Notes: generated from the sequence alone by a model not told the origin. 64,000 bases of DNA from Leptolyngbya sp. CCY15150 (GCF_016888135.1 NZ_JACSWB010000174.1:186001-250000); one strand, 5' to 3'. Numbered from the stretch's first letter, positions 18,110 through 29,000 are shown. Numbers and translations are program-made.

Positions 18110-20149
18110 TTAACTCTTCACAGAATCTACATCAATTTTCGTATAGGTTGGCGATTCTGGATTGAGAGGGATGATCGATGGCTGAGCTGTCTCCGTAGAC
18201 GGCACCACCACACGGTAGACCTGCACCGTTTGCTCCCGTCCTCGCAACAGCATACCGCCCCAGTCTTCTAGGTCAAACCGCTCATCAAGGTACTGACGGG
18301 TTTCCTCGGCAATCAAAATCCGGCACTGTCCTGGATGAATGTCTTTACAGCAGCTTTCTAGGCGAGAGGCAATGTTGACACTATCTCCAATCACCCCATA
18401 TTCCAAGCGGTTTTTGCCCCCCAGGCTACCGGCAATAATGTTGCCTGTGAAGATGCCGATGCGGGTGTGACATTCCGGTAGATCCCTAGCTTGCCAGGCT
18501 TGGTTCAGCCGCCGCAGGCGATCGCTCATATCTAAGGCACAACTGACGGCATGGCGAGCATCTTGGGCAATTTCGTCCTCCGTCGTGCGTCCCACAGGCA
18601 CCCCAAAGACCGCGATCAGGCCATCCCCGGTAAACTTGTTGACGATGCCCTGATGCTCTTGAATAGACTGGGTCATTTCATCTAGATATTCATTCAGCCA
18701 CAGCAACACCCGATCAGGAGACTGGGTTTCAGCAATCCGACTGAAATGCTTAATATCGCTAAAGAGAATGGTGGCAGTCAGGGTTTGCCCTGGCAGCTTG
18801 CCCGTATCCATCAGCGCATCTCGATTGTCCCAGAGAGCCGCAGCAATTTCCGGCGAGGCATTTTGCCCCAGCAAGGTCATCACCATATGCTCCTTGCGTT
18901 GAGATTCACTCGCCCGCCCCGCCGTTACCGCCGCCACATTGATCAACACGCCGATGGCAGAAGCAGCCGACGGTAGCCAAAGGTGATAGTAGTGCAGGGC
19001 TCCATAGCTGATCAGGGCAATCGCAGCAGCGATCGCTATGGTCGCTACCCCCAACACTAGAGGATGGCGCAGACACCAAGCCACCGTACCGCCTAGCAGC
19101 GTCCAGCCCAAGAGCACCAGACCTTCACCCCAGGATGGCATAAAGCGAAACAGGCGATCGCCATCCAACGCCGCCGATAGAATCTGACTGACCATATGAC
19201 CATGAATAGTCACGCCCGGCATCAGGTGATCGCGAGTTTCGGCAGCACTGTAGGGAGTTTGAAATAAATCTTTACCGCTGGGAGCGGTGGTGCCAATCAA
19301 AATAATCTTGCCCTCAACCCAAGCCGGATCCACCTGGCGAGCCAGCACCTCCGAAAACGTCACTTGGCGAGCCAAGGAGCGAGGCGATCGGTAGTTCAAC
19401 AGCAGTTGATAGCCAGCACTGTCAATGGTGTAGTAGCCGCCGTCGGTGGACTCTAGGGGAATGAAAGAGGTGCCATTCAGGCTGAAGGATGAGTCATCCA
19501 CAGGGCTTGCCTCTAAGCCAATCCCTTCCTCCGCCAGGTAGGCCAAGGCTAAGCGCAGGGCAAAGGCGTAGTACACCGAACCATCGTCGGTCGTGGCAAA
19601 CAGCAGGCTGCGGCGCACCACGCCATCGGGATCGATCAGGAGATCATTAAAGCCAACCCGTTCTGGCGGTACGCCCTGGGGTGGCAGAATGCCTTCGGTA
19701 ACCGCATCGCCCAGTTTCGTAATCGCAAAAACATTGGGTCGCTGCAGTTGGGTCAGCAAGTCCTCATGACCAGGGTCTTGAGGCACCTCGCGGTAGAGAT
19801 CAATGCCGATGGCGCGGGGAGACGACTCACTCAAAATAGCGATCGCTTCTGCCAAACTAGCATCCGAGGGCGTTGCTCGCTGCAGGGCACGAATATCGCC
19901 TTCCGTGACCGCCACAATTAACAGCCGAGGATCTTCATCTCGATGGGGGCGGTGCTGCACCATGGTATCGTAGGCGCGCAGCTCCAAGGGCTGCATCCAG
20001 CCCAGTAGCTTCATACCAGTGACGGCACCGGTGGTCACGAGGCTGAGGAGTGTAACAACCGAAGCGCCCGTATGGAGCACTGGACGAACAGACCTACGCC
20101 AGCGGCTGCCCAGACGATTGCGAATAGTGCGAAAGTGCTCGACGTTCAC
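18110..20149 (-). CDS. CHASE2-domain class III adenylate/guanylate cyclase
   Basis: The 679-residue protein has one N-terminal membrane helix (residues 25-50), an extracytoplasmic CHASE2 sensor (about 60-330) and a cluster of three membrane helices (about 340-410). A class III cyclase domain (about 450-640) follows. Metal-binding aspartates lie in ILFSDIKHFS and FTGDGLIAVFG, and the purine-contact segment is LEYGVIGDSVNIASR. It should make cAMP, or possibly cGMP, in response to an external signal. The start is GTG with GAGGT just before it. DUF928 downstream is the expected neighbour. Confidence 0.92.
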   Translation of the reverse strand: MNVEHFRTIRNRLGSRWRRSVRPVLHTGASVVTLLSLVTTGAVTGMKLLGWMQPLELRAYDTMVQHRPHRDEDPRLLIVAVTEGDIRALQRATPSDASLAEAIAILSESSPRAIGIDLYREVPQDPGHEDLLTQLQRPNVFAITKLGDAVTEGILPPQGVPPERVGFNDLLIDPDGVVRRSLLFATTDDGSVYYAFALRLALAYLAEEGIGLEASPVDDSSFSLNGTSFIPLESTDGGYYTIDSAGYQLLLNYRSPRSLARQVTFSEVLARQVDPAWVEGKIILIGTTAPSGKDLFQTPYSAAETRDHLMPGVTIHGHMVSQILSAALDGDRLFRFMPSWGEGLVLLGWTLLGGTVAWCLRHPLVLGVATIAIAAAIALISYGALHYYHLWLPSAASAIGVLINVAAVTAGRASESQRKEHMVMTLLGQNASPEIAAALWDNRDALMDTGKLPGQTLTATILFSDIKHFSRIAETQSPDRVLLWLNEYLDEMTQSIQEHQGIVNKFTGDGLIAVFGVPVGRTTEDEIAQDARHAVSCALDMSDRLRRLNQAWQARDLPECHTRIGIFTGNIIAGSLGGKNRLEYGVIGDSVNIASRLESCCKDIHPGQCRILIAEETRQYLDERFDLEDWGGMLLRGREQTVQVYRVVVPSTETAQPSIIPLNPESPTYTKIDVDSVKS

Positions 20150-20941
20150 AGATACCTCAGGTAGATGACGAATCCTGGAAGTACAACGATGAACAGGGGC
20201 AAATCAACAAACGGGTGAACCCCAACCACCACGGGTGGGCTGAAGATTGCGATGAACAATGCTTCATCGGCCAAGAACTTCATCGGTCAAAAAAGAATTT
20301 AGGCTTGCCCCCGCAACAACCGATATCATGCCTGCTATCAGGTTACGGTCTCGGGCTGGGCAAACCAGGATAAGACACGAAACAGGAGCGATCGCCCATG
20401 GGATGCCCAAACATTCCATAACGTTCTAGGTAGAGCTACACCGTCCGGTGTGCCTATGTGCAACAAACCCTAGGACACCAGCGCATTGCACAACGGGACA
20501 TCGTTGCGGGCTGGTGATCCAGTCCTGAATCGCTGTAAAACAAACACCCTGAAATAAGCATCTTAGGCATGACGGTAGTCTCTCAGACCAGGCCGGGCCA
20601 TGGCTGATGAAGATACACAGTCGAGGCTGCGTCGTTGCCCTATGTTCACACTTTAAAAGCGACCTATCGTGGCGCTTGGACAGCACTCACGCCTCGCGTC
20701 TCTCAATATTGGCATTCTTTCCGCACAAATCAAAACCCATGAGCTGAAATTCTTCCAATGCGCAAGGATGGCAACAACGCGATCGCCCCCCCAAGGCTCG
20801 GATCGATGCAGCAAGAAAGTCCGCCACCGAAGGCATTGACATCCTAGACATCTAGCTTTGAGAACCCAAAAGCCCCGTGGGCTGCCCAACGCAAAGCCAC
20901 CCACGGGTCAGTCAACATTAAGACGATCCTATCGGACTTCC
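20150..20941. other. Noncoding region, about 790 bp
   Basis: No convincing gene is present. The reading frames here lack family resemblance and clear ribosome-binding sites. CTTCATCGG(C/T)CAA occurs twice near 20265 and 20278, a small direct repeat. The promoter of the cyclase gene should lie at the left end. Confidence 0.5.
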
Positions 20942-21520
20942 CTATCGGACTTCCAACGGCGTCAGACGCAGGGATGGATTCGTCTCCAGCAAAACACTGG
21001 GTGCATATTGAATAGCACGGTCATCCGCATCAATGCAGACATCCATGGCAGCGATCGCCTCTAGGTCAATCTCGCGGCGCAACCCCACCACACAACTCGA
21101 AAACTCCAGCGGCAGTAAGCTACGACGGCAGTAGTCCAAAGACTCGATAGACGCCACACTCTGGGTGTCTGAATCAACATCCACAACGCATTCTGCCAAA
21201 TCTAGAGGACGGCGCACCCGCTTGCAGCCGGTCAGAGCATCCACCGCAGCCACCGGCGTACCAGAATCAATACTCAGGACACAACTGGACAAATCCTGGG
21301 GATGGAGAGCGGCCGCGCAGGAGTCTGCCGCCTCTTCTGGCGAAATACCGGCACTCAGCAGACGATTGGCACAGATCTCGTAGTCATTACCACGGGGAGA
21401 CGATCGAAACAGGGCTTGGGCCGGCGAGATCGGCAAACCAGCGATCGCCACACTAGAAGCCAGGGCGATCGCTGCCCCTGCGGTGGGAAACCGACGAACA
21501 AGGAGCCTGCGGTTAGACAT
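20942..21520 (-). CDS. Secreted protein with four Cys-pair repeats
   Basis: I do not recognise a named family. A 35-residue signal peptide ends near PAQA. The mature 155 residues hold four repeats of about 31 residues, each with two cysteines 18-20 residues apart, as in CVLSIDSGTPVAAVDALTGC and the following C-VVDVDSDTQSVASIESLDY-C. The spacing suggests a disulfide-pinned helical hairpin repeated four times, in a periplasmic or surface protein. Similar proteins occur in cyanobacteria without known function. The frame is open to a GTG at 21553; the ATG at 21520 gives the best signal peptide. Confidence 0.75.
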   Translation of the reverse strand: MSNRRLLVRRFPTAGAAIALASSVAIAGLPISPAQALFRSSPRGNDYEICANRLLSAGISPEEAADSCAAALHPQDLSSCVLSIDSGTPVAAVDALTGCKRVRRPLDLAECVVDVDSDTQSVASIESLDYCRRSLLPLEFSSCVVGLRREIDLEAIAAMDVCIDADDRAIQYAPSVLLETNPSLRLTPLEVR

Positions 21521-21917
21521 GATGTGACGGAAACAATTCAACATAAAGTTCACAGTGGTGGAGAGGTTCTGAACACAACAGCAAGTAGATAGTACCCGAC
21601 CTTGCTCTATCTTCGGGCAAAAGCAGGGGATGGAAGGTTGCTATCTCACAAAATGGGCGTTCGAGATGCTATGCCTCCAGACGCCTCGGAGCCTTCAGGC
21701 TGTGACGGATACCGTTCGATACATCACGATCCTATGCAGGGATCTAGAGGCCGGCATCAGATGCGATCAACAGCACCATGGCACATTAGGCACAACCTTG
21801 CTAGACCTAGGACGGATTATTCCGCCAATGATCACCAAAATAAGGTACATATAGGGTCAGGATGCTGGAATCGTCATCAACCCCAACAACCTGTAGGTAC
21901 ACAGGGCACTTGCACAC
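21521..21917. other. Divergent intergenic region
   Basis: About 400 bp separate two divergent genes. Short frames in it look like noise. It should contain both promoters, but no motif was clear enough to name. Confidence 0.4.
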
Positions 21918-22283
21918 ATGCTAGTTAATATTCAACATGAACTCAGCCGACAACGGGTTAAACACATCGTCAATAGCTACAGGCTAGATGGACAAGAGCC
22001 CTTTCAATTCAATGCCTATCTCCATGACCTATTCGATGCCTACCAAGCACCGCTCATAGAGCTGGCCTTAATCGAAACCCTAGTCGATTGCTGGGCCAGC
22101 GTGCCCCTCGTGCGAGGAACGGACTTTCTCCGCCGCGCTCACACCATGCTCCATAGCTGGGATGAGCATCCGATCATCAGCACGCTGACGCCAGAACAGT
22201 TCAGCCAGATTTCTGGACTAGACCCGACGCCGGTCTATGGATCGGGCGATCGCCCCAATAGCCGCCCCATTGCCCACTCCTAG
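21918..22283 (+). CDS. Conserved cyanobacterial hypothetical protein
   Basis: The 121-residue soluble protein begins MLVNIQHELSRQRVKHIVNS. It contains LIELALIETLVDCWASVPLVRG and ends in TLTPEQFSQISGLDPTPVYG. It is strongly helical and I believe it is conserved across cyanobacteria, but I know no function or catalytic motif. Its last 66 bp overlap the 3' end of the convergent comF-like gene. Such a large tail overlap is unusual but both frames look genuine. Confidence 0.65.
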   Translation: MLVNIQHELSRQRVKHIVNSYRLDGQEPFQFNAYLHDLFDAYQAPLIELALIETLVDCWASVPLVRGTDFLRRAHTMLHSWDEHPIISTLTPEQFSQISGLDPTPVYGSGDRPNSRPIAHS

Positions 22284-22997
22284 CGATGAGGGGTCAGGAT
22301 TCCTGGGAGGATGGCCCCCCGCTCGGGCTAAGACCACCACGCCCTGCACAGGGATAGCCGCTGCCTGAAAGACCTGTAGCGCTGACCGTACGGTTGCGCC
22401 GGTGGTGTAGATATCATCCAAAAGCAACACCGGCGATCGCCCCTTCATGGTGCCCAGCCGAAAGGCCTGCTGTAGATTTGCCTCCCGCTCCGCACCGGAG
22501 AGTTCAAACTGAGGGCTGGTATTCCGCTCCCGCACCAGACCACGACGGGCCAGCGGTAGTCCTGTCACCTGGCAAAATGCATCGGCTAGCAGTTCAGCCT
22601 GGTTGTAGCCCCGCTGCCGTTGCTTGTCGGCATACATGGGAATGGGAACCACAACGAGCTGGGGCATCTTGAGCAGTCGCTGGTTGGCATGGTTGGGATG
22701 GCTCGTTTGCTGATCAAGCCAAGCCTGCCCCAGCCAATGCCCCAGAGGGCGGGCAAGCTGAGGACAGTTGTGGTATTTAATCAACGCGATCGCTTGGCGG
22801 AGCATTCCCCCATAGTCGCCCCAAGCAAAGAGCGGGCGGTCTAAATTCGACGGTGGCGCATGGGATACCTGACAGCATCGCAACTGGCGATCGCAGTCAC
22901 GACAGAGATGACCTGGCGTAGGCCGTTGGCAAACCAAACAGCCCTCATCTAACAGGCATCCAAGGACAGCTTGGGTGAAGCGGTTAAGCATCTGCAT
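22218..22997 (-). CDS. comF: ComF family protein (PRTase fold)
   Basis: The product (259 residues) has the ComF layout. An N-terminal zinc finger, CLVCQRPTPGHLCRDC, is followed by a phosphoribosyltransferase domain with the PRPP motif PVLLLDDIYTTGATVRSA near residues 190-207. RQRGYNQAELLA is another ComF hallmark. ComF proteins aid the handling of incoming single-stranded DNA in natural transformation, although the name is often used loosely in annotation. The frame is open to a TTG at 23042; the ATG at 22997 or 22991 is more likely. The 3' end overlaps the gene at 21918-22283. Confidence 0.85.
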   Translation of the reverse strand: MQMLNRFTQAVLGCLLDEGCLVCQRPTPGHLCRDCDRQLRCCQVSHAPPSNLDRPLFAWGDYGGMLRQAIALIKYHNCPQLARPLGHWLGQAWLDQQTSHPNHANQRLLKMPQLVVVPIPMYADKQRQRGYNQAELLADAFCQVTGLPLARRGLVRERNTSPQFELSGAEREANLQQAFRLGTMKGRSPVLLLDDIYTTGATVRSALQVFQAAAIPVQGVVVLARAGGHPPRNPDPSSLGVGNGAAIGAIARSIDRRRV

Positions 22998-23652
22998 AGG
23001 TTGATGAGCATAGGCAACGTGGGCATCGATCAACAGGTGCAAAAGATGGGGGCGATCGCCGCACTGCCGTATAACAAATCTGTAAAACTCTGAAACGCAA
23101 TCCAGCCAGATCGCATAGTATGTTTAGTATTAAGGGCACAGGTCATGATCAAAACCGTGTACCCACTGATTCATCTCCCATTCATGTCCCACTGGGGAGC
23201 ATGCCTTAGATGCCCTGTGATCTAGAGATGCCCTGTGATCTAGACACCGTGGTTGACGTTTTCCATTCAGCCTTTGCACCATCGATGGCCCATTGCACTA
23301 TCTCAACTTCCCCTTATTCTCTAGGTTTCAAACCTCTGGTATGTCGTGACCATGGTTAGACCTTGTCTCAGCCGTTGGTGTGAGCCGACCATGACAGATG
23401 CCCTAGGGTTCATGACAAACCATTCCGGCTCTCATCCATACCCATCAAGCCCTGCAGATAGCTGCGGGCGATCGCCCTTGCGTTTGAATCATAACGATTG
23501 TGTGACGTCACTCACAGCCATCCCTAGTGAGTGAACAGTTATGGTTAGATAGTGTTTGCGTTGTCTCGTTTACGTCCTCATCGTAGATTCTGACTTGATT
23601 GTTTTGTAGTGTTTGGCAAACCCTCGCAAATTCACGCATATCATCGTCGCCC
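22998..23652. other. Divergent upstream region of comF and infC
   Basis: This region of about 650 bp has no convincing gene and should contain both promoters and the infC leader. It contains a perfect 18-bp tandem duplication at 23209-23244. Its left part is A+T-rich near 23090-23140 (TATGTTTAGTATTAAG), a plausible promoter area. Confidence 0.5.
23209..23244. repeat. Perfect 18-bp tandem duplication
   Basis: GATGCCCTGTGATCTAGA occurs twice back to back, about 410 bp before the infC start. The function is unknown. Confidence 0.9.
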
Positions 23653-24189
23653 ATGGTTTTGACTAAGAAGAATCGTAATCGTGACCTGCCCACTATCAAC
23701 GAACGGATTCGCTTTCCAGAAATTCGGGTCATTGATACAGACGGCGCACAGCTTGGCATTATGCCTCCTTCCGAAGCCCTGAGAATTGCAGAGGACAAGG
23801 ATCTAGACCTGGTTCTAGTCAGCGATAAGGCTAATCCGCCGGTCTGCCGAGTGGTGGACTATGGCAAGTACAAATTTGAGCAGGAGAAGAAGGCGCGGGA
23901 AGCCCGCAAGAAGCAGCACACCTCCGATGTCAAAGAGGTGAAGATGCGCTACAAGATCGAAGAGCATGACTACAACGTTCGTGTGAATCAGGCAGAGCGC
24001 TTCCTGAAGTCTGGAGACAAGGTGAAGGCGACGGTCATGTTTCGCGGACGAGAAATCCAACATGCAGATTTAGCAGAAGTGTTGCTAAAACGGTTGGCCC
24101 ATGATCTCCAAGAACTGGCCGAGGTGCAGCAAACGCCGAAGCGGGAAGGGCGCAACATGATGATGATGCTCTCTCCCAAGAAGGTCTAA
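23653..24189 (+). CDS. infC: Translation initiation factor IF-3
   Basis: IF-3 (178 residues) binds the 30S subunit and proofreads start-codon choice. The N-domain reads [19 protein letters not shown] and [20 protein letters not shown] basic Lys/Glu linker (near residues 75-95) leads to the C-domain with [18 protein letters not shown] and [15 protein letters not shown]. The frame continues 18 codons upstream, but the ATG at 23653 gives the family's length and N-terminus. rpmI and rplT do not follow, which is common in cyanobacteria. Confidence 0.95.
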   Translation: MVLTKKNRNRDLPTINERIRFPEIRVIDTDGAQLGIMPPSEALRIAEDKDLDLVLVSDKANPPVCRVVDYGKYKFEQEKKAREARKKQHTSDVKEVKMRYKIEEHDYNVRVNQAERFLKSGDKVKATVMFRGREIQHADLAEVLLKRLAHDLQELAEVQQTPKREGRNMMMMLSPKKV

Positions 24190-24268
24190 ACCTCTAGGAA
24201 TAGGCCATCAATATCCCTAGTACCGCAAGACAGAAGAACGAAAAGGAGTTCCAGGATACACAAGGGCT

Positions 24269-24308
24269 CCCGCCTTAGCAACTAGGCGGGTTACGTCCGC
24301 CTCAGAGG
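24269..24308 (+). other. Overlapping alternative hairpins downstream of infC
   Basis: CCCGCCTTAG pairs with CTAGGCGGG (24269-24290), while GGCGG of the same right arm can instead pair with CCGCC just downstream. No U-run follows, so this is not a standard terminator. It may be an RNA-stability element or part of termination after infC. Confidence 0.35.
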
Positions 24309-24424
24309 TCTAGGGTGGATGCATCCCAGACTGTCCCAGCTCGAAGGCGATCGCCCCAGATGCTTCTCAAGTATCTGGGGCATGGTCTGTATCATGATTC
24401 ACGGCAGGATTCACGGCATGGTGG

Positions 24425-25921
24425 CTAACGGCAATCGCGATCGCTGCTGCTGCCATCGGGAAGCGTGGTACGACAGAGAATGGCTCCATCTAGACCAGAC
24501 TCTGGCGATAGCTGGGCACCAGTGAGATTAGCCTCTCGGAGATCTGCCCCTCGCAGATCCACCGCATCGGGCCAGGAGCGTTGGGTGCTGGAATACTCGC
24601 GATAGACAACGGCATGGCTGAGGTTGGCTCCCCGCAGGTTAGCCCCGGCTAGACTGAGAGGCTGGGCTGTAAAATCTACGCCCTGGAGGTCGCAGCCAGG
24701 ACATTGCCCCGTGGTGCGCAGGCGGGCCAGATTGAGATCGCGCTCTACTTGGGCCAGGAACTCTGGGGGAGCGATCGCCCCGGTCACATCACTCTCGGTG
24801 AAGAGGCTAGGATTCGCCTGGATCTCTGCCAAATGGGCTCGGCTGAGCTTCGTTTGGGTTAAATCCGGGATCAGCGCCGCATAGAGACAGAGGTCATCGG
24901 CACCCAGCAACGGCAGGGGATCAAGATTCACCTCACTCAAATTTGCATCCTGTAGATTCGTGCCCCGCAGATTGGCCGCCCGCAGATCGGCCCCCTTAAG
25001 ATTGCCGTGGCTCAGATCTAGTCCCCGCAGATCGGCCCCCACCAAGTCACAGTAGGAACAGGTGCGGGTCGTTCGCAGGCGATCGCGACGGCCCTGCAGA
25101 CGGCGGCGCTGGATGTCGGTGCGCTCCAGAGTAAACTCACAGGGTATACCGCCCAGACTCCAGTCCTCCTGCACCTGCTGAGCATCCTCAGGACTCAGAC
25201 CAATGGCATAGTCAAACCGGGTCTGCGATCGCTCCGTATCCGTGAGGATGGCTCCCAGCAAATCCGCTTGGGTGAAATCAGCATCCCTGAGGTTGGCACC
25301 GGTCAAGTCTGCCCCGCGCAACGTCGCTTGATGGAAATTGGCCTTGCGTAAATCCGCTCCCCGCAGATTCGCCCCTGATAGATCCACCGATCGCTGGTCT
25401 AGCGACAGAACTGCATCTCGGAGATTGGCCTGCTGCAAATCTGCCCCAGATAGAGTAGCATTTTGCAGGACTGCTGCCCGCAGATAGGCTCCCCGCAGGT
25501 AGGCACCGGATAGATCTGCCCCCGATAGATCCGCAGCTTTGAAGCTAGCCCCAGCTAGGTTGGCCCGCCCAAAGTCTGCCTGGTGAAGGATCGCCTGATC
25601 CCACATCGCACCTCGACCATCGGCACCGGCAAACCGAGCCCCCCGCAGATCGGCCGCCGTCAAGGTCGCCTGTTGGAGATTGGCCCCCTGGAACTGGGTC
25701 TGCTCTAGGTGCGATCGCGCCAAGCTGGCCCCCTGCAGGTTCGCTTGACGAAAGTCGGCCTGAGCAAACGAGCGATCGCTCAAGTCCATGCCCGGCAAGT
25801 CGCAGCCCGGACATCCTTGAGAGCCGACTATCTGCCCCCAGCCACAGGCCACCATCAGAGCGATCGCCACCGCTAGCCCCATCCATCGAGAGCGATCGCC
25901 CCATCGATTTCCTGTCATCAT
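24425..25921 (-). CDS. Pentapeptide-repeat protein with signal/anchor segment
   Basis: The 498-residue protein starts with a hydrophobic segment (residues 13-32), either a membrane anchor or an export signal. Three blocks of A(D/N)LxX pentapeptide repeats follow, which form a right-handed quadrilateral beta-helix. Each block is preceded by a CxxCDL motif: CPGCDLPGMDL, CSYCDLVGADL and CPGCDLQGVDF. The function is unknown; such proteins are numerous in cyanobacteria. ATG at 25921, followed by another ATG, is preceded by GGGAGAG, so the longer frame to 26044 is rejected. It is divergent from the gene at 26019 with about 97 bp between them. Confidence 0.88.
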   Translation of the reverse strand: MMTGNRWGDRSRWMGLAVAIALMVACGWGQIVGSQGCPGCDLPGMDLSDRSFAQADFRQANLQGASLARSHLEQTQFQGANLQQATLTAADLRGARFAGADGRGAMWDQAILHQADFGRANLAGASFKAADLSGADLSGAYLRGAYLRAAVLQNATLSGADLQQANLRDAVLSLDQRSVDLSGANLRGADLRKANFHQATLRGADLTGANLRDADFTQADLLGAILTDTERSQTRFDYAIGLSPEDAQQVQEDWSLGGIPCEFTLERTDIQRRRLQGRRDRLRTTRTCSYCDLVGADLRGLDLSHGNLKGADLRAANLRGTNLQDANLSEVNLDPLPLLGADDLCLYAALIPDLTQTKLSRAHLAEIQANPSLFTESDVTGAIAPPEFLAQVERDLNLARLRTTGQCPGCDLQGVDFTAQPLSLAGANLRGANLSHAVVYREYSSTQRSWPDAVDLRGADLREANLTGAQLSPESGLDGAILCRTTLPDGSSSDRDCR

Positions 25922-26018
25922 CTTGCTCTCCCTTGAATATCCTAGCGACCCATGGGATACAGACATATCCGGATGGGAGGTTCCCGTGCTTAGATAGTAG
26001 GCAGCACAGCGTAACATC

Positions 26019-29000
26019 ATGAAGTTAGAGGACTGGCAACTCAATCAGAACACACCGAGTGTTCGACAAAAGATCCTAGGATGGCTCAACCTCCGCCCAG
26101 AGGAAGGAGCCCGAACATTGCTGATGTTCTTGTTTTACACCACCACGTCCGTTGGCGTGCTGTGGTTTGAAGTGAGCGTCGCAGCGCTGTTCCTAGGAGA
26201 GTATGGAGCAGAAGGGCTGCCCTGGATTTACTTAGCCAGCTCCGGAATTGGAGCCGCTCTGGGATTGCTCTATTCCTGGATGCAAAAGTTTTTGCCCCTG
26301 CGCCACGTCATCTTTCTGATTGCCGTCTTGATGGCCGTGCCGGTGGTGCTCCTGCGCATTGGGATGCACCCAGCCCTCTTGGGGGGCTATGCCATTTTCA
26401 TGCTGCGGCTGTGGGTGGAAGGGATCTATGTCCTCAACGAACTGACGACAACGATTACCGCCAACCAGCTTTTCAATATTCGAGAAATTAAACGCACCTT
26501 CCCCTTCATCAGCAGCGGCATTTTGATGGCCGACGTGCTCAGCGGGTTTTCCCTGCCGGTGCTGCGATCGCTGATTGGTCTACCCAATATCTTGATTCTC
26601 GCCAGCGGCATGATGCTGGTGGGCGCATTCACGCTGCTGCACATTGGCCGCACCTACCACCAGTTCTTCCCCGACTCGCCCCGACGGCGGATGCAGGAGA
26701 AGCAACCTGACTTTACCGCCCGTCGCCTGCGGGGGCCCTTGCTGCGGTACGTGGTGCTGATTGTGTCCTTCTTCGTGATGATTCAGGTGCTGCTGCTGCT
26801 GATCGACTTTCAGTATCTCAGCCAGCTTGAGAAAAACCTGAACGTACAAGTAGAAGAAATTGCCGACTTTTTGGCCCTCTTCAGCGGCGTTTTGGGGCTG
26901 TTTGAACTGCTCACCCAATGGTTCATCTCCAGCCGCATGATTGAGCGGCTAGGCGTGTTCTTCATCTCCATGCTGCCGCCGGTCTTAGTGGTCACCATCA
27001 GCAGCTTTTCCCTCCTCGTTCTCGGTCAACCGGCCGTGCTTTTTTGGGGGATCATTCTGCTGAAATTCGTGGACGAATTGCTGCGCTATACCCTAGTGGC
27101 CAGCACCAGCCCCGTCCTGTTTCAACCCATCCCCGACACCATGCGCAGCCGCGTGCAGTCTATGGTGCGAGGCGTCGCTGAACCCATTGCCATTGGCGTC
27201 ACGGGAGGCAGCATGTTGCTGGTGCTGAAGGTGTTTCGCACCCAGGCGGGTAGCGCCAACTCCGTCCTCTTTCAGCAATTTCAAGACGGAGCCTTCACCG
27301 CGCTGATTCTCTTAGCTGCCCTAGTGTGGCTGCTGACCGTCTGGTGGCTGCGATCGCGCTACCTAGAACTCCTCGTGCTCAGCGCCGAACGGGGGCAGTT
27401 GAGCCTATCCGACGTGGATCTGCGATCGATTAAGCGAGCCGTGGTGGATGCCCTCGATCGCCCGGGCACCGAGGCGGACAAACAGTCCTGCATTGAACTG
27501 CTCACCCATATTGACCCCAGAAACGTGGGAGATGTACTGTCGCCCCTACTAGCCCGCCTGACGCCACGGCTCCAGCGCCAAAGCCTAGAGGCCATGCTCG
27601 ATCATCCCAGCTTGGACTATCTCGACCGGGTGCGATCGCTAATCCAAAACCCCCTGCAGCCAGAAGTGCTAGCCGTTGCCCTGCGGTATATCTGGCTCAC
27701 CGAAACCAATCCAGACATCCCCGAACTGCGCCACTATCTGCAAGCCCAGCAAGATCCCGTCGTGCGCGGCACGGCCGCCTCCCTGATGCTGCGGCGCGGC
27801 AACTCCCACGAACGGGCAGAAGCCACCGCCACCCTACGGCGGATGCTCACCCACACCCAAGAGCGAGAACGGGTCATGGGCTGCCGAGCCCTCGGGGAAG
27901 CCGTCTATATGCAGGCCCTGCGGCTCTATATCAAGCCCCTGCTACAGGATGAGTCTCTGCGGGTGAGGCGGGCCCTGCTAGAAGCGATCGCCTCCACCCA
28001 CTTGGAAGAATATTATCCCTCCTTGATTCGGGGTTTGCGCTATCAATCCACCCGAGAGGCCGCCATGCAGGCCCTGACCCGCCTGGAAAATGACGCCATT
28101 CCCCTAGTGCTCTCCATTGCCGAAGATATTCATCAACCGGATATTGTCCGCAATAGCGCTTGGAAAGTGATGGGACGCATCGGCACATTAGAAGCCCTGA
28201 ATGCCCTCGTGTCTCACTTGGTGACCTCCTGGGGCGCATCCCGCCGCAGCATTCTACGGATTTTGCTCAAGCTGCCCCACGATGCGGGCATTGAAGCCGT
28301 GGGCGATCGCTTAGGACGGCGCGGGGTTGAAACCTTGATGAATCAAGAACTGATGCTGATCGGGCAAATGTATGCAGCCCTGCTCGACTTCCTGCCAGAA
28401 CGATTGGAAGGTCGAGAAGCTGACCTGCTGCGGCGGGCCCTGCGCTATGCCCAATCCGATGCCCAGGATCGTCTCTTTTTGCTGATGCGATTCCTCTACC
28501 CATCCAGCGCCATCCAGGCCGCGTCTTTCAACCTGCTCTCAGGCTCCCCCGACAATATGGCTCGGGGTCTAGAGATCCTGGATAATACGGTAGACTTACC
28601 CAGCAAGCGCGCCCTGCTTAGCATCCTCGATCGCCGCCCCGACTATGACAAACTGCAAAGCCTGTCCGACCTGGTTCCCTATACCCCCATGGCCGCCAGC
28701 GATCGCCTGCGATACCTTCTCGACCTACGCCATTTTCTCTCCGAGTGGGCCCTAGCCTGCTGTTTCCACCTAGCCCGGCGGCAGTTGTGGGGCGTGAAAG
28801 TGGATCAAGCGATCGCCTGTCTGCGGCACCCAGCGGGGTTTGTGCGAGAATCTGTGTTGTCCTACCTCCAGGTGGCCTCACCGCGCACCCTACGCATCTT
28901 GCTGCCCCAGTTGGGCCAAGATCCCAATCCCCTAGTGGCGGCCCAGATTCGGCATCTATTATTCATCATGGAACAAACCACCCTACCGCCCCAGCCCAGC

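Noticed and set aside
20426-20686. Minus-strand 86-codon frame in the gap after the cyclase gene
   Set aside because: Cys- and Arg-rich translation without family resemblance, and no plausible start signal.
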